Below are positions 24,501 to 34,031 of a DNA stretch of 64,000 bases, in pieces. Every line of letters begins with the position of its first letter. The first letter of the stretch is position 1. Position numbers and translations under genes: made by a program. This DNA is from a virus. The stretch lies in the IMG/VR virus record IMGVR_UViG_3300009151_000041, positions 1-64,000 of that record. One strand, written 5' to 3'. A model generated the notes under the pieces. The model worked only from the letters and a program-made list of their open reading frames with translations. It was not told where the DNA came from and did no database searches.

Positions 24501-25524
24501 TTTGATAAACCACAACGTTAAAACTATATTCAGTTTCGGTGGTTCCTTGATCAGGAATATAACCATAGTACCATCCTGACGTGGGATCTAATGTCAATCC
24601 TGGTGCAAACCCAGCGCCCTCATTTACTGATATAGCATAGGTAATAGGTTGGCTTATGTAGTTTTCACCCACAAACTGATAGGCAAAATAGTTGCTGCTT
24701 CTAAATGTTCCAAGATTGCTTGGAACTGCATTGGTTATAAATGGCGCTTGATATGGAGTTTCATCCGCGGTGATGTATGTGCCACCGTTAATGTCCACAT
24801 CTGAATTGACCAATAGCACCGCATCACTGGCTTGCATTTGACTGCGACTATACACAAAAATTTCAAATGTTCTCAAACTGGAAGCATGACCGTTGCTGAC
24901 TTGCAGTGTAAATTGAAAGTTTCTGCTGATACTTTGACTGACAAAATCATAAGGTTTAACGTCTTGAGCACTGATATCATATCCGGCCACAGCATCTGCA
25001 TTTGGTGTGGGCTGAACATATCCTGTAAGACGCCCATCTAAACTCAAACGCAGGCCGCCAGGCAACACGCCTGCAGCCACAGTGACCACTGTGGTATCAG
25101 GAGTGTAAACTTCTTGAAATAAAAATTGATAATCTACAGGATCACTGTCATAATACACTGCAACCAGACCCGCAGGAGTAATCCACACTGGTTCAGGAAT
25201 TACTGCCACTGTGATAGTGAATGTTCTATCGCGAATGTTAGTGGGATCATTTGCAGGATACACTCTCACCGTGAATTTACTGATGGTGTCTCGGCCTACT
25301 TCGGTTGGTACACCTTGTAGGTTGGTCATGCGGTCTGGTGTTCCAGAAATTGCACCATTGGCTGCGCATTGTATGCCATCTGGCAATCTACCAGCTATGA
25401 TGACATAACGAAGTTCAGCACTGGGCTCTCCAGGCAATTCACTTTGCAAGGTGAGCTGGAAGAACACACCAACTGGTATTACACCAAGGTTGCCAGCAGG
25501 GGTGATCCATACAGGTTGTGCCAT
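21595..25524 (-). CDS. Giant tail protein with putative Ig (He_PIG-like) domains
   Basis: 1309 aa from ATG 25524 ('MAQPVWITPAG'). The upstream in-frame ATG at 25563 would lie inside the previous gene. Repeated 'WITPAG' openings and cadherin/He_PIG signatures occur ('GRLPDGIQCAANGAISGTP', 'AGVLPGGLRLSLDGRLTG', 'ALELLPSGDIVG'), giving at least four Ig-like modules in the first ~650 residues. A mid-region 'RALIRSLLDNEEIFPPSY' looks globular. Two copies of a ~60-residue module with 'TTSSTAHMVAGQQIKFT' and 'SSTANLGVGQALIFTG' are also visible. It probably forms a long fibre or baseplate spike that contacts the cell surface. There are only two bases between its ATG and the upstream gene. Confidence 0.75.
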   Translation of the reverse strand: MAQPVWITPAGNLGVIPVGVFFQLTLQSELPGEPSAELRYVIIAGRLPDGIQCAANGAISGTPDRMTNLQGVPTEVGRDTISKFTVRVYPANDPTNIRDRTFTITVAVIPEPVWITPAGLVAVYYDSDPVDYQFLFQEVYTPDTTVVTVAAGVLPGGLRLSLDGRLTGYVQPTPNADAVAGYDISAQDVKPYDFVSQSISRNFQFTLQVSNGHASSLRTFEIFVYSRSQMQASDAVLLVNSDVDINGGTYITADETPYQAPFITNAVPSNLGTFRSSNYFAYQFVGENYISQPITYAISVNEGAGFAPGLTLDPTSGWYYGYIPDQGTTETEYSFNVVVYQNEYITPAMTITQTVAATGYVTANYITNTLEQNLPIRLASNFGGLTAGTLYYIDNIVSQTAVWNITNDQITSYNTVFTVHLADSSIPTLTNATGAVETTLVIECTETDTATKRITCSSTANLGVGQALIFTGTAFGGITASSQTIYYVIEIPNPFQFKVSTRPFSSTEVNTPVTLTTAAGSMIANMILASEAYPFSLAITGAVDAEVVWDSPADLGSIVNGAISMFRVQATNRGGRTMRYRLKSGAYNSLPQALELLPSGDIVGRVSFDTFALDLGLTTFDQSFAINRNLASLGTTFDQTFVFTVNAYAEDTNQTIYEVESIQINNGGTGYSNINKPTIAIGAPVGASAVPAIAGPVTITGGAITNISMLPPPAGTAVPGNGYTSVPTVTVTQGFGGSGANLTAVMAATGSRDAISVFKTFNIKLIREYDRPYQNLYVRAMPPPNDRALIRSLLDNEEIFPPSYLYRADDPNFGKSVQVTYAHAFGLAPDTLERYVASLYENHYWKNLILGEINTAQAIDPVTGEVVYEVVYSKIIDNLVNDAGKSVNKIVTLPYAIVDPADGSTIITSVYPNSLINMRNQVIDVVGQISNTLPLWMTSKQPNGRVLGFTPAWVIAYVNPGRAKEIAYFIQTYFDQQLNSVDFKVDRYILDRVLSKNWDTDGQHWMPRPPTMTTFDRFFTGSKVFIGTVNICTSLAWADVNNRSLTYINELGGLDGIINNVEGKTIIFAQQENYIGPPGSNYATPNDAWQTWDAPSGGVSGIPETYFAAAPLDSSTIIPNGELLICTATSAVTNRITTSSTAHMVAGQQIKFTANLIGGLSLTVIYYVLDIYDNTQFRITATAGSTTPVTLTTSSGSMTAKTADQRMAIYTIHVDPLSQCLQLTLTTQTRVNNFVQVLQGEFYRTAFLYYPTVPGDGLTEISWLFLLTIVTDETTFDENSLQFIAPVDMYNPTDTYDKYLVFPKSNILV

Positions 25525-25526
25525 GT

Positions 25527-25817
25527 TTATGATTTGGGATATTTTGCTTTGACAGCTTGACACGCTGCAATGTATGCAGCCATGGCTGCTGGGTCACCTT
25601 TGACCACAGCATCAAGATAATCAGTGATAGGAGGATATTCTGCGCGGCGTTTGTCAGCGTAGTTCAGTGTGTTGAATTGTGATTGAGTGCGAGTACTTCT
25701 TATGTGATCAGCTTCCGCATCAGTAACAGCAACGTAATCTTTGGGAATGATATGATCTTGGCTGCCGTCCGCTTCGTAGGCATAAATTTCGTTGTTTGGA
25801 CTTTTATAATGTTTCAT
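25527..25817 (-). CDS. Tail fibre assembly-like small protein
   Basis: 96 aa. The C-terminal 'YPPITDYLDAVVKGD' and 'IAACQAVKAKYPKS' match the pattern of short phage proteins placed between fibre genes (DUF4376/fibre-assembly-like, from memory). N-terminal 'HYKSPNNEIYAYEADGS' is a beta-hairpin-like start. Between two fibre genes and probably late. Confidence 0.65.
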   Translation of the reverse strand: MKHYKSPNNEIYAYEADGSQDHIIPKDYVAVTDAEADHIRSTRTQSQFNTLNYADKRRAEYPPITDYLDAVVKGDPAAMAAYIAACQAVKAKYPKS

Positions 25818-25826
25818 TTGTGTTCC

Positions 25827-28800
25827 TTATCGCAATTCATACCATTGGTAACTAAGTGGAGGATTGCCACCGCCTGCGGAGTACAGCTTATACTGCCAAC
25901 CAGCAGGAATAATTGCAGAGAGTGTGGCATAAAAACTAGGATATTGCGAGTACCATTGCGCAACCACTGTGGCATTTACATATTGACTGGCTTGAGTATA
26001 GAGATACATGTATTGACCGCCGCCTGGATATCCCACTATAGATACCTGTATTGGACGATTGCCATTGGTATAGTAAGTATCAAGATTTCGGTAGTCAGTC
26101 CAATTTTGCCAAGTTTGACCGTAACCAATACCTAAACTGCTAGTACCGACTGAGAGTGACCAAGATGCATAACTATCAATCGGATATCTATTGCTAGTTA
26201 CTATGCCGGTTGCCCCTGATGGAATAGTTCCAATATTGTAGACAATACCATAATCAATAGTTATGGGCCCTGAACAGTTGTTGATAATATAGTGTTCGTT
26301 AACTAAGTTGCTGGTGCCGCCGGTTACAGAATACATCATCACGCTGCCACCAGACCCTGTAAAAACAAGAACTCGTGTATTACCATCTGGAGTGTAAGTC
26401 CCTCCGTTAAGTGTAGTACTGATAAAATTATAGTTGGTTTTGGAAATACCAGCTGCTACCAGTCGACCAGTACTGGTAATGTTGACATTACCAGTTGTGC
26501 TGAGACTAGTTAAAACCCCAACACCGGTAATATTGCCTTGAGTTGCATTGGTCACTGTGCCAGCTGTGGTTGCTGATCCGGCTGTGGTTGCTGATCCAGC
26601 AATGTCAGCCACTCTGGCAGAGTCAACTCGCACGCCGTAAGTGGCTGCACCGTTCCAGCCCATCAAGGTTGGATATGTTCCTGACCAGGCATAAGTTGCA
26701 TTGGTATTATCAACTGAGTTACCATCCGGACTGGTGCTCTGCGATGCATCAAAAATTGTATGACCATTGCCATAATTTTTCCACATCATTTGGCCGGCAA
26801 CGGCACCATTTGTTGTGCCAAAATAGTTGGTTCGGTTTGATGTGAATGTTCCAGCTGTGGTAGCAGATCCAGCTGTGGTAGCAGATCCAGCTGTGGTAGC
26901 AGATCCAGCTGTGGTAGCTGTGCCAGCTGATGTGGCGTATGTTGCGTTGGCCACAGCACCTGACACATTGCCACCAGGTATGCTTGTTAACCCTGCACCA
27001 GACCCATTGAATTGACTGCCAGTTATTGTACCAGTAACTGAAACAGTACTATTAAAGCCGATTGATAAAGCCCAATCACTAGCACTAGTGACAGTAGCAG
27101 CACTAGCAGTTATTACGCCAGTGGCCCCTGATGGAATACTTCCTATAGCTCCCCCAAGGCCGTATCGAACACTTATAGTCCCTGAACATCTGTTTATAAA
27201 ACAGTATTCTTGAAGCGCGGTGGTAGGTGAACCACCGCCAACGTTGGGCATGTATAATGTGCCGCCAGTTCCTGAAAAAACCACAATTCGTGTTGTTCCA
27301 GAAAAATATTCAGAGCTATCGTTTAATGTCATTGAACTAAAACTATAGTTGGTTCTGTAAATACCTTCTGCCACCAATCTACCAGCACCAGTAATGGTAA
27401 CGTTGCCACCTGTGGACAAATTGCCACCTGTGATTGTGCCAGTCACATTCAAACTTGTTAATGTACCAACACCAGTAATATTACTTTGTGTTCCATTACT
27501 CACTGTGCCAGCTGTGGTTGCCGTGGTTGCTGATCCAGCACTGTCACTGTAAGTTGCATTGGCCACTTTGGATACATTGCCACCAGGTATGCTTGTTAAA
27601 CCTGCACCCGATCCATTAAATTGACTACCAGTTATAGTGCCAGTTGCAGAAAATGCCCCTTGGTCAGTGAATGAAAATCTCTGTGTGGGAGTTCCAGAAA
27701 CATTGGTCATGTATCGCAACGTCCATCCTGTGTTGTCACCAAACTGAATTGTGTTTGTATTTGGCGATACTGCGTTATTAATCAGTAATGAACCGCCCAA
27801 GGTCAAACCAGTTAGTGTACCAAGTGATGTAATATTTCCTTGAGTTGCATTAGTCACTGTGCCAGCTGTGGTTGCCGTGGTTGCTGAACCAGCTGTGGTT
27901 GCTGATCCGGCTGTGGTTGCTGTGCCAGCTGATGTGGCGTATGTTGCGTTGGCCACAGCACCTGATACATTGGTACCTAACACACTATTAGCGGTATTTG
28001 CAGTTGTAGCTGTGGTAGCAGTTGTGGCTGATCCAGCACTTGTTGCATAAGTGGCATTGGCCACTGTGCCTGATACGGCATTACCTGCTACGCTATTGGC
28101 ACTATTGGCTGTGGTAGCAGTTGTGGCTGATCCAGCACTTGTTGCATATGTTGCATTTGCTACTGTGCCTGTGACATTTCCACCAGGTATGCTGGTCAAT
28201 CCTGAGCCAGAACCAATAAATTGACTGCCAGTAACTGTGCCAGTAGCACTGATCAAGCCAACAGTTCTTAAGTTACCAACTTGTGCGTTGCCTGTTACTG
28301 TGGCAATACCGCCTGTCGCAATATTGCCACCAGTTACATTACCACTTGCACTTACTGCTGAACCCAACAAACTTGATCCAGTAACTGTTCCGGCAGCCGA
28401 GACCAATCCATCAGTTAAGATATTGCTGCCAGTTACATTACCACTTGCACTTACAACTGACCCTAGCAAACTTGATCCTGTTACAGTTCCAGCAGCACTA
28501 ACTAGGCCAGCTGTTCTCAAGTTTCCACCTTGTATGTTGCCAGACACTATTGCTAGACCATTTGCTGTGATATTTGCACCAGTTACATCACCTGTTGCGC
28601 TGACCACACCAGTGACAAAAGAACCTGTGCTGGCCACAGTAGAAATAACAGTGTTTGCTATTGCAAATGTGATATTGCCTGGATTGTTGACAGCCGCACC
28701 AACCACAATAAATGTGCCTGGATTGCCTGCCACTGAACAAACATAGAGTTGTTGATTTACAGTGTTAAACCACAAATCGCCCACAATACTAGGCGTGGGT

Positions 28801-29093
28801 TGTGAACCGGATGCAGTAGCACCGCCAACGTTTTTCCAACCAGTGCCCGAATAAACTTTTAGCAGTGTAGTGGTTTTATCCCACCATAACTGACCAACAA
28901 GTGGTGCAGGAGGTGCTGTGTTTTTAGAAGCATTTTCTAGCAATCGAATAAAGTTATCAGCCAACATCTGCCCGTACTCGGCATAGTTTTGGCCAATCAG
29001 CGTCATTGAACTTGAGGTGTTTATAGTGCCAGATGCAATATTGGCATAGATCGTGCCGTCGGTTAATGTAACTGTATACGGTGTGGTAGCCAT
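25827..29093 (-). CDS. Long tail fibre protein A
   Basis: 1088 aa. Residues ~1-115 are a globular attachment domain ('PPAPLVGQLWWDKTTTLL', 'VGDLWFNTVNQQLYV') that also begins fibre C at 34032. Residues ~150-900 are repeats of 'ATYATSAGSATTA' and 'GNLRTAGLVSAAGTVTGSS' type, predicted as beta-helical or collagen-like shaft. The C-terminus from ~950 is unique ('YGQTWQNWTDYRNLDTYYT' to 'PLSYQWYELR') and would be the tip. A CATAAATA late box lies 26 bases upstream. An 18-base tandem repeat (x4) lies within the shaft at 26851-26922. Confidence 0.85.
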   Translation of the reverse strand: MATTPYTVTLTDGTIYANIASGTINTSSSMTLIGQNYAEYGQMLADNFIRLLENASKNTAPPAPLVGQLWWDKTTTLLKVYSGTGWKNVGGATASGSQPTPSIVGDLWFNTVNQQLYVCSVAGNPGTFIVVGAAVNNPGNITFAIANTVISTVASTGSFVTGVVSATGDVTGANITANGLAIVSGNIQGGNLRTAGLVSAAGTVTGSSLLGSVVSASGNVTGSNILTDGLVSAAGTVTGSSLLGSAVSASGNVTGGNIATGGIATVTGNAQVGNLRTVGLISATGTVTGSQFIGSGSGLTSIPGGNVTGTVANATYATSAGSATTATTANSANSVAGNAVSGTVANATYATSAGSATTATTATTANTANSVLGTNVSGAVANATYATSAGTATTAGSATTAGSATTATTAGTVTNATQGNITSLGTLTGLTLGGSLLINNAVSPNTNTIQFGDNTGWTLRYMTNVSGTPTQRFSFTDQGAFSATGTITGSQFNGSGAGLTSIPGGNVSKVANATYSDSAGSATTATTAGTVSNGTQSNITGVGTLTSLNVTGTITGGNLSTGGNVTITGAGRLVAEGIYRTNYSFSSMTLNDSSEYFSGTTRIVVFSGTGGTLYMPNVGGGSPTTALQEYCFINRCSGTISVRYGLGGAIGSIPSGATGVITASAATVTSASDWALSIGFNSTVSVTGTITGSQFNGSGAGLTSIPGGNVSGAVANATYATSAGTATTAGSATTAGSATTAGSATTAGTFTSNRTNYFGTTNGAVAGQMMWKNYGNGHTIFDASQSTSPDGNSVDNTNATYAWSGTYPTLMGWNGAATYGVRVDSARVADIAGSATTAGSATTAGTVTNATQGNITGVGVLTSLSTTGNVNITSTGRLVAAGISKTNYNFISTTLNGGTYTPDGNTRVLVFTGSGGSVMMYSVTGGTSNLVNEHYIINNCSGPITIDYGIVYNIGTIPSGATGIVTSNRYPIDSYASWSLSVGTSSLGIGYGQTWQNWTDYRNLDTYYTNGNRPIQVSIVGYPGGGQYMYLYTQASQYVNATVVAQWYSQYPSFYATLSAIIPAGWQYKLYSAGGGNPPLSYQWYELR
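26851..26922 (-). repeat. 18-bp tandem repeat (four copies) in fibre shaft
   Basis: Four in-frame copies of CCAGCTGTGGTAGCAGAT (the last one diverged at its end), each coding six residues (A-G-S-A-T-T). Length change by recombination or slippage would keep the frame and alter shaft length. Confidence 0.85.
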
Positions 29094-29119
29094 TCTGAGT
29101 GCCTTATTCCTATTTTCTA

Positions 29120-29127
29120 TATTTATG
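29120..29127 (-). promoter_or_regulatory. T4-type late promoter (CATAAATA)
   Basis: CATAAATATAG on the minus strand, 26 bases before the fibre A ATG at 29093 and just after the end of fibre B. Confidence 0.6.
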
Positions 29128-29151
29128 GTAAATCAATGTGGTGTTTTGACA

Positions 29152-32100
29152 TTATAAAATCAATGCTTCAACCATTTTAACACCAACATCATCACTGCTT
29201 TCAAGAGCCACAGCAAACACATCATTGGCATGTGCCACTCCGGCCACTGCACATCCGTCATTGTGTGCTACCAGTCGTTGCCCTTTGCGCACAGTGCCAA
29301 TGACTTTCACCGGCACTCGACCTTTGAGTGCAACAAATGTGCCATTCTCAAGACCGTCATTCATTTTGAACGCAGGGTTCTCACTCACAGCACCAATGGC
29401 TCTGTCGCCAATCTGACAGGCTGTGACTTCGGCATCGCCGCCCACTGCAAGCACTGTGCCAACTTCATATTCTTGATCAGCCAAATATTTTTCTGCCAAG
29501 TCAGCGTATTGTGCTGATGTGGCTTTGGCAAACACAGTGTTAAAGTATGTTGTTGAACTACCAATATTACCAACACCATTGGCGTTGTTGTTGTTGATGT
29601 TACCGCCGCTAATATTGCCGGTTGAAACAGTCAAGCTAGATCCTGTGATGCCAGCGCCGGTTACCGCACCTGATACGCTGACACTGCTGCCGGTCATTAC
29701 ACCACCAACTACTGATGCACCTGTTACTGTGCCACTTACGCTGACACTGCTACCAGTCATTACACCACCAACTACTGATGCACCTGTTACTGTGCCTGAC
29801 ACACTGACACTGCTACCAGTCATTACACCACCAACCACACTGGCAGCTGTCACCGTTCCAGTTATAGATACTGTGGCACCATTGACCACAGCACTAGTAT
29901 TACCAATTGTGGCAGCACTGATACTTGCACCAGTAAATGCAGCACCTGAATTACCAATTGCAGCAGCGTTTACTGTGGCAGCAGTGACAGTGCCACTTAC
30001 GGATACACTTGTTCCCGTATGTGTGGTAGCATTAACATTGGCCCCGCCTAATATGTTACCGCCAGTAATGTTACCGCTTGCACTGACTGCACCACTTACG
30101 TTAGCACCGTTGCTTATCACCCATATGTTGGCGGTGCTGTTGTAGGTAAGACTTGCATACTGTGCGCCAGCAGGACCAACTTCAATACCGCCGCCATTTG
30201 CTGCCGCTGCGGTAGCAGCGTTGTTGGCCACGTTAATGGTCAAGTCATTGGTTGTGACGTTGTTACTGTTGATGTATGTGACATTGCCAGTCACACTCAA
30301 ATTGCCCTGGATAATAACTGCACCATTTACCCCGGCAGTAGCAGGATCAATTGTGATTATTGAATCAGTTGATGTGATTGTGTTGCCCGACAATGATAAT
30401 GTGCCGGCAGTCAATCCAGTAGTGGCAATTACGTTGCCGCCTGTGACGTTTCCGCTTGCACTCAACACACCAGTAATGTATTCACCTGTGGTTGCAAACA
30501 CAGCCACATTGCTTGTGCCGCCTACGCCAACTGCGATATTACCACCTGAACTCACAACCGTGACGTTTGATGTACCGCTGTTGATGTTGGCCACACTTGT
30601 GATCACGCCAGTCAACAATGCACCATTACCTAAGATGTAATTTCCAGTCACGTTGCCAACCGCAGATAATGCACCAATCAAACTCACAGCATTTGTGCTT
30701 TGTGTGATTGTGATAGGAACTGCGGTATTCCCAGTGGCATTTTGATAGAAAATTCTAAAATTATTAGACCCATCAACATCTACATTCCAAGTTGAATTGC
30801 CTTGTGCAGTCAGTCCTGAAATGTTGGCCCATGCCAACACAATTTGCCCGCCTTCCAATTGTGGACTTGGCGAATTGACTATGATATTATTGGCTGCTGT
30901 CACTGCCCCGCTGGCGCTGATTACACCGGTCACATAAAATCCAGTGTTGGCTGTTGTGGTCACAGTGCTGCCGCCAAGGCCAGTGGTTATATTGCTGTTT
31001 GCGGCCACAGTGATATTGGATGTGCCGTTGGTGATATTGGTTCCAGCGGTTACACTGATACCAGTAAGTTGACTGCCGTCACCAATTATATAAGCTCCTC
31101 TCACATTGCCAATTGCCGAAACGTTACCAGCAGTTATGTTGCCTACAATACTGGCCAATCCACTTGCACTGAAGTTATTTCCAGTTACATTTCCAAATGC
31201 ACTGAGATCTTGAACTGCGTTTACATTGCCACCCTTGATGTTGCCACCGGCAGATATAATACTGTTAACAGTTAGATTTCCACCATTGACATTACCGCTG
31301 GTGCTAATCTGCCCTGTTGGATTGGTTTGAAAAATATTTCCTGTGGTGCTTATATTGCCAGCAAAAAGATTACCAGTTGCAGAAATCAATCCACCTGTAA
31401 GCAAATTACCACTGTTTATATTACCAGTTACCGAAACTGTGGTGCCTGTTAGTGATGTGGCATTGACATTGGCTCCACCTAATACATTGCCAGCAGAGAT
31501 GTTGCCTGTGGCAGAGATCAATCCACCAGTTAGGATATTGCCACCAGTTATGTTACCAGTAACACTGACCACATTGCCAGTGATAGAAGGTGTAGCACCT
31601 TGAAGCACAGTGGTTCCACCTGCGGGGTTGATAATGGTTATGGCTGTGGCATTGGCTGAAATTTGAGCATTGCCCAAATAGATTGTGCTGTTGCTCAACC
31701 ACAAGTCTCTCCATCTCTGACTGTTTGAACCTAGATCATAAGTGATGTTAGATACTGGCAACAAGCTATTCAGTATATTGCCGCTGACACTTAAATTGCC
31801 ACCAGTAATATTAGCAGTTGTGGTAATAGCACTGGTTGAGTTCAATGCACTCACAACGTTTGAACTCAAACTCAAACCAGCTGCGTTTAAGTTGCCACCT
31901 GTGATGTTGCCAGTTACAGATACCGTGGTGCCTGTCACATTACCAACTATAGCACCAATCAAGTTGCCACCTGAAATATTGGCAGTTGTGGTGATGTTGG
32001 ATGTTGAGTTCAGTGCTGATACAACATTTGAACTCAAACTCAATCCAGCAGCATTTAGGTTACCACCAGTGATGTTTCCTGTGACCGATACAGTTGTACC

Positions 32101-33951
32101 TGTGTGAGTGGTAGCATTGACGTTGGCACCACCCAGGATATTACCACCAGTGATGTTGCCTGCAACTGACAGTGCCGAGCCACCAGTATTGGCTATGGCC
32201 ACTTGAGCATTGCCTAAAAACTGCACAGTCGAATTGCCTGCTACTGGACCGATGTTGATGTTAGTGGTAGAATTGGCAGCACCTAACGTACCGATGTCAA
32301 TGGTTTTGATGTTGGCAGATGCTGTGATTCCGTTGCCAATGGCAATGGTCTGGTTGGCAGTGGATCTGCCTATGTTTATGGCACCAGTTTGAGCGGTGCC
32401 ACCCAGGGTCAGCGTGCCAGTGGTTTGACTGGTTCCAAATGATTGATTTGTTGTGGTTCCTGAAAAAGTCACTGCCCCAGTAGCGCTCAATGTTGTGGTA
32501 GTTACAGTACCGGTTCCTGATACCAGTCCTGTTCCAAACAGCAAGTTACCACCTGTGATGTTGGCAGTTGTGGTGATGTTGGCAGTTGAGTTTATGGCAG
32601 ATACCACATTTGAGCTCAAACTCAAGCCAGCAGCATTTAAATTACCGCCAGTTATGTTTGCACTTACTGATACTGTGGTACCTGTATGTGTTGTGGCATT
32701 AACATTAGCGCCGCCCAATATGTTTCCGCCTGTGATGTTGGCAGTTGTGGTGATGTTGGCAGTTGAGTTTATAGCAGATACCACATTTGAGCTCAAACTT
32801 AGTCCTGCTGCATTCAAGTTACCACTGGTGATATTACCAGTTACCGAAACTGTGGTACCTGTATGTGTGGTGGCATTCACATTGGCCCCACCTAGTATGT
32901 TACCACCTGTGATGTTGCCAGTTGTACTAATATTACCAGTGCCCACAATGCCAACGGTGTTCACGTTACCTGTTGAGCTCAGTGTGGCACCTTGCACTAG
33001 TGCCGCTGAAATAATATTTCCAGCATTGAGGTTACCTATTGCTGAAATCAATCCACTGGTCAAATAATTTGCTGCTGTGCTGTTGCCAGTGCTGGAAATC
33101 AAACCATTGTTTAATAGATTACCACCAGTGATATTACCCGTTACCGACACAGTGGTTCCAGTCAAATTGCCAACAAGTGTGCCAATCAAGTTACCGCCGG
33201 TAATGTTGCCGCTTGCACTTACAACTGAACCCAATAGGCTTGAACCAGTAACAGTGCCAGTGGCAGATATCAATCCGCCTGTGCGTAGATTGCCACCAGT
33301 TATGTTGCCACTTATGCTGAGACTGGTTGCAACCAGTGTGCCCACAATATTGCCAGCTGTGACATTGCCTGTAGTGGAAAAATCACCTGTTCCCACAATA
33401 CCCACAGTGTTTACATTGCCAGTTGAGCTGATCAACGCACCCACTACAGATCCGCCAGCAGACACCACTCCAGCAGCATTAACGTTGGCTCCTGTAACAT
33501 TACCATCAGCACTGACTATGCCTGTAACCGATTGGGATCCACTGACCTCTTGCCCACCAATAGTCCAAACAACTATATTGGCCACATTGCCAACAGATAC
33601 AGTTGCATTGCCTCCTGCTGTGGGGATCAAAATACTGGTATTTCCGTTGTAAATGGCATCGCCCACAATATTGCCAGTAAGACTGGCGTTGCCACTCACA
33701 GCAAAATCACCAGCTATAGTTACCAAATTGGCACTTACAACCATCACATTTGCCACACCTCTTACACCAAATGCAACGTTAGAATTGGCATTTACAAACA
33801 CATTTGAATTACCGTTGACAATGGTAGGAATGGTAATAGCACTTGTATAAAGTTCAGAAAAATTATCGTTTGTCTTGATAAAAGCCTGGCGCAGGCTATC
33901 GCCCTGCCCGTCGTTGGCCACGGTTCCTACATTGATTATTTGCTGGGTCAT
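29152..33951 (-). CDS. Giant tail fibre protein B with repetitive shaft
   Basis: 1599 aa. The N-terminus 'NDGQGDSLRQAFIKTNDNF' is the common T4-like fibre-attachment segment. About 1300 residues of 15-30-residue repeats follow ('VSVTGNITGGNL', 'AAGLSLSSNVVSA', 'TGNILGGANVNATTHTG'), a likely triple beta-helix. The last ~130 residues are non-repetitive ('SAQYADLAEKYLADQEYE', 'GTVLAVGGDAEVTACQ', 'VALESSDDVGVKMVEALIL'), a C-terminal domain common on cyanophage fibres that resembles a chaperone or auto-processing head. Starts at ATG 33951, late box GTAAATAC 20 bases upstream. Divergent from fibre C. Confidence 0.85.
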   Translation of the reverse strand: MTQQIINVGTVANDGQGDSLRQAFIKTNDNFSELYTSAITIPTIVNGNSNVFVNANSNVAFGVRGVANVMVVSANLVTIAGDFAVSGNASLTGNIVGDAIYNGNTSILIPTAGGNATVSVGNVANIVVWTIGGQEVSGSQSVTGIVSADGNVTGANVNAAGVVSAGGSVVGALISSTGNVNTVGIVGTGDFSTTGNVTAGNIVGTLVATSLSISGNITGGNLRTGGLISATGTVTGSSLLGSVVSASGNITGGNLIGTLVGNLTGTTVSVTGNITGGNLLNNGLISSTGNSTAANYLTSGLISAIGNLNAGNIISAALVQGATLSSTGNVNTVGIVGTGNISTTGNITGGNILGGANVNATTHTGTTVSVTGNITSGNLNAAGLSLSSNVVSAINSTANITTTANITGGNILGGANVNATTHTGTTVSVSANITGGNLNAAGLSLSSNVVSAINSTANITTTANITGGNLLFGTGLVSGTGTVTTTTLSATGAVTFSGTTTNQSFGTSQTTGTLTLGGTAQTGAINIGRSTANQTIAIGNGITASANIKTIDIGTLGAANSTTNINIGPVAGNSTVQFLGNAQVAIANTGGSALSVAGNITGGNILGGANVNATTHTGTTVSVTGNITGGNLNAAGLSLSSNVVSALNSTSNITTTANISGGNLIGAIVGNVTGTTVSVTGNITGGNLNAAGLSLSSNVVSALNSTSAITTTANITGGNLSVSGNILNSLLPVSNITYDLGSNSQRWRDLWLSNSTIYLGNAQISANATAITIINPAGGTTVLQGATPSITGNVVSVTGNITGGNILTGGLISATGNISAGNVLGGANVNATSLTGTTVSVTGNINSGNLLTGGLISATGNLFAGNISTTGNIFQTNPTGQISTSGNVNGGNLTVNSIISAGGNIKGGNVNAVQDLSAFGNVTGNNFSASGLASIVGNITAGNVSAIGNVRGAYIIGDGSQLTGISVTAGTNITNGTSNITVAANSNITTGLGGSTVTTTANTGFYVTGVISASGAVTAANNIIVNSPSPQLEGGQIVLAWANISGLTAQGNSTWNVDVDGSNNFRIFYQNATGNTAVPITITQSTNAVSLIGALSAVGNVTGNYILGNGALLTGVITSVANINSGTSNVTVVSSGGNIAVGVGGTSNVAVFATTGEYITGVLSASGNVTGGNVIATTGLTAGTLSLSGNTITSTDSIITIDPATAGVNGAVIIQGNLSVTGNVTYINSNNVTTNDLTINVANNAATAAAANGGGIEVGPAGAQYASLTYNSTANIWVISNGANVSGAVSASGNITGGNILGGANVNATTHTGTSVSVSGTVTAATVNAAAIGNSGAAFTGASISAATIGNTSAVVNGATVSITGTVTAASVVGGVMTGSSVSVSGTVTGASVVGGVMTGSSVSVSGTVTGASVVGGVMTGSSVSVSGAVTGAGITGSSLTVSTGNISGGNINNNNANGVGNIGSSTTYFNTVFAKATSAQYADLAEKYLADQEYEVGTVLAVGGDAEVTACQIGDRAIGAVSENPAFKMNDGLENGTFVALKGRVPVKVIGTVRKGQRLVAHNDGCAVAGVAHANDVFAVALESSDDVGVKMVEALIL
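29670..29870 (-). repeat. 60-bp tandem repeat (about three copies) in fibre B
   Basis: A 20-codon unit coding 'MTGSSVSVSGTVTGASVVGG' occurs three times in a row with only a few base changes, near the 3' end of the shaft. High identity compared with the rest of the shaft suggests recent duplication. Confidence 0.8.
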
Positions 33952-33971
33952 ACGGTTTCAGTCCTATTGAT

Positions 33972-33979
33972 GTATTTAC
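33972..33979 (-). promoter_or_regulatory. Late promoter for fibre B (GTAAATAC)
   Basis: GTAAATACATCAA on the minus strand, 20 bases before the ATG at 33951. It is the mirror copy of the plus-strand box at 34006, sharing the 12-base core TAAATACATCAA. Confidence 0.6.
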
Positions 33980-34005
33980 CAAATGATCTGGCTTGTGTTT
34001 GGCTA

Positions 34006-34013
34006 CTAAATAC
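34006..34013 (+). promoter_or_regulatory. Late promoter for fibre C (CTAAATAC)
   Basis: CTAAATACATCAA on the plus strand, 18 bases before the ATG at 34032, with GGAG as Shine-Dalgarno between. It forms a divergent late promoter pair with the box at 33972. Confidence 0.6.
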
Positions 34014-34031
34014 ATCAAACTGGAGCAATAG

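Noticed and set aside
26851-33900. Regular repeats that could suggest a CRISPR array
   Set aside because: All repeats are in frame, inside fibre genes, with variable spacing and no unique spacers of constant length. No cas genes.
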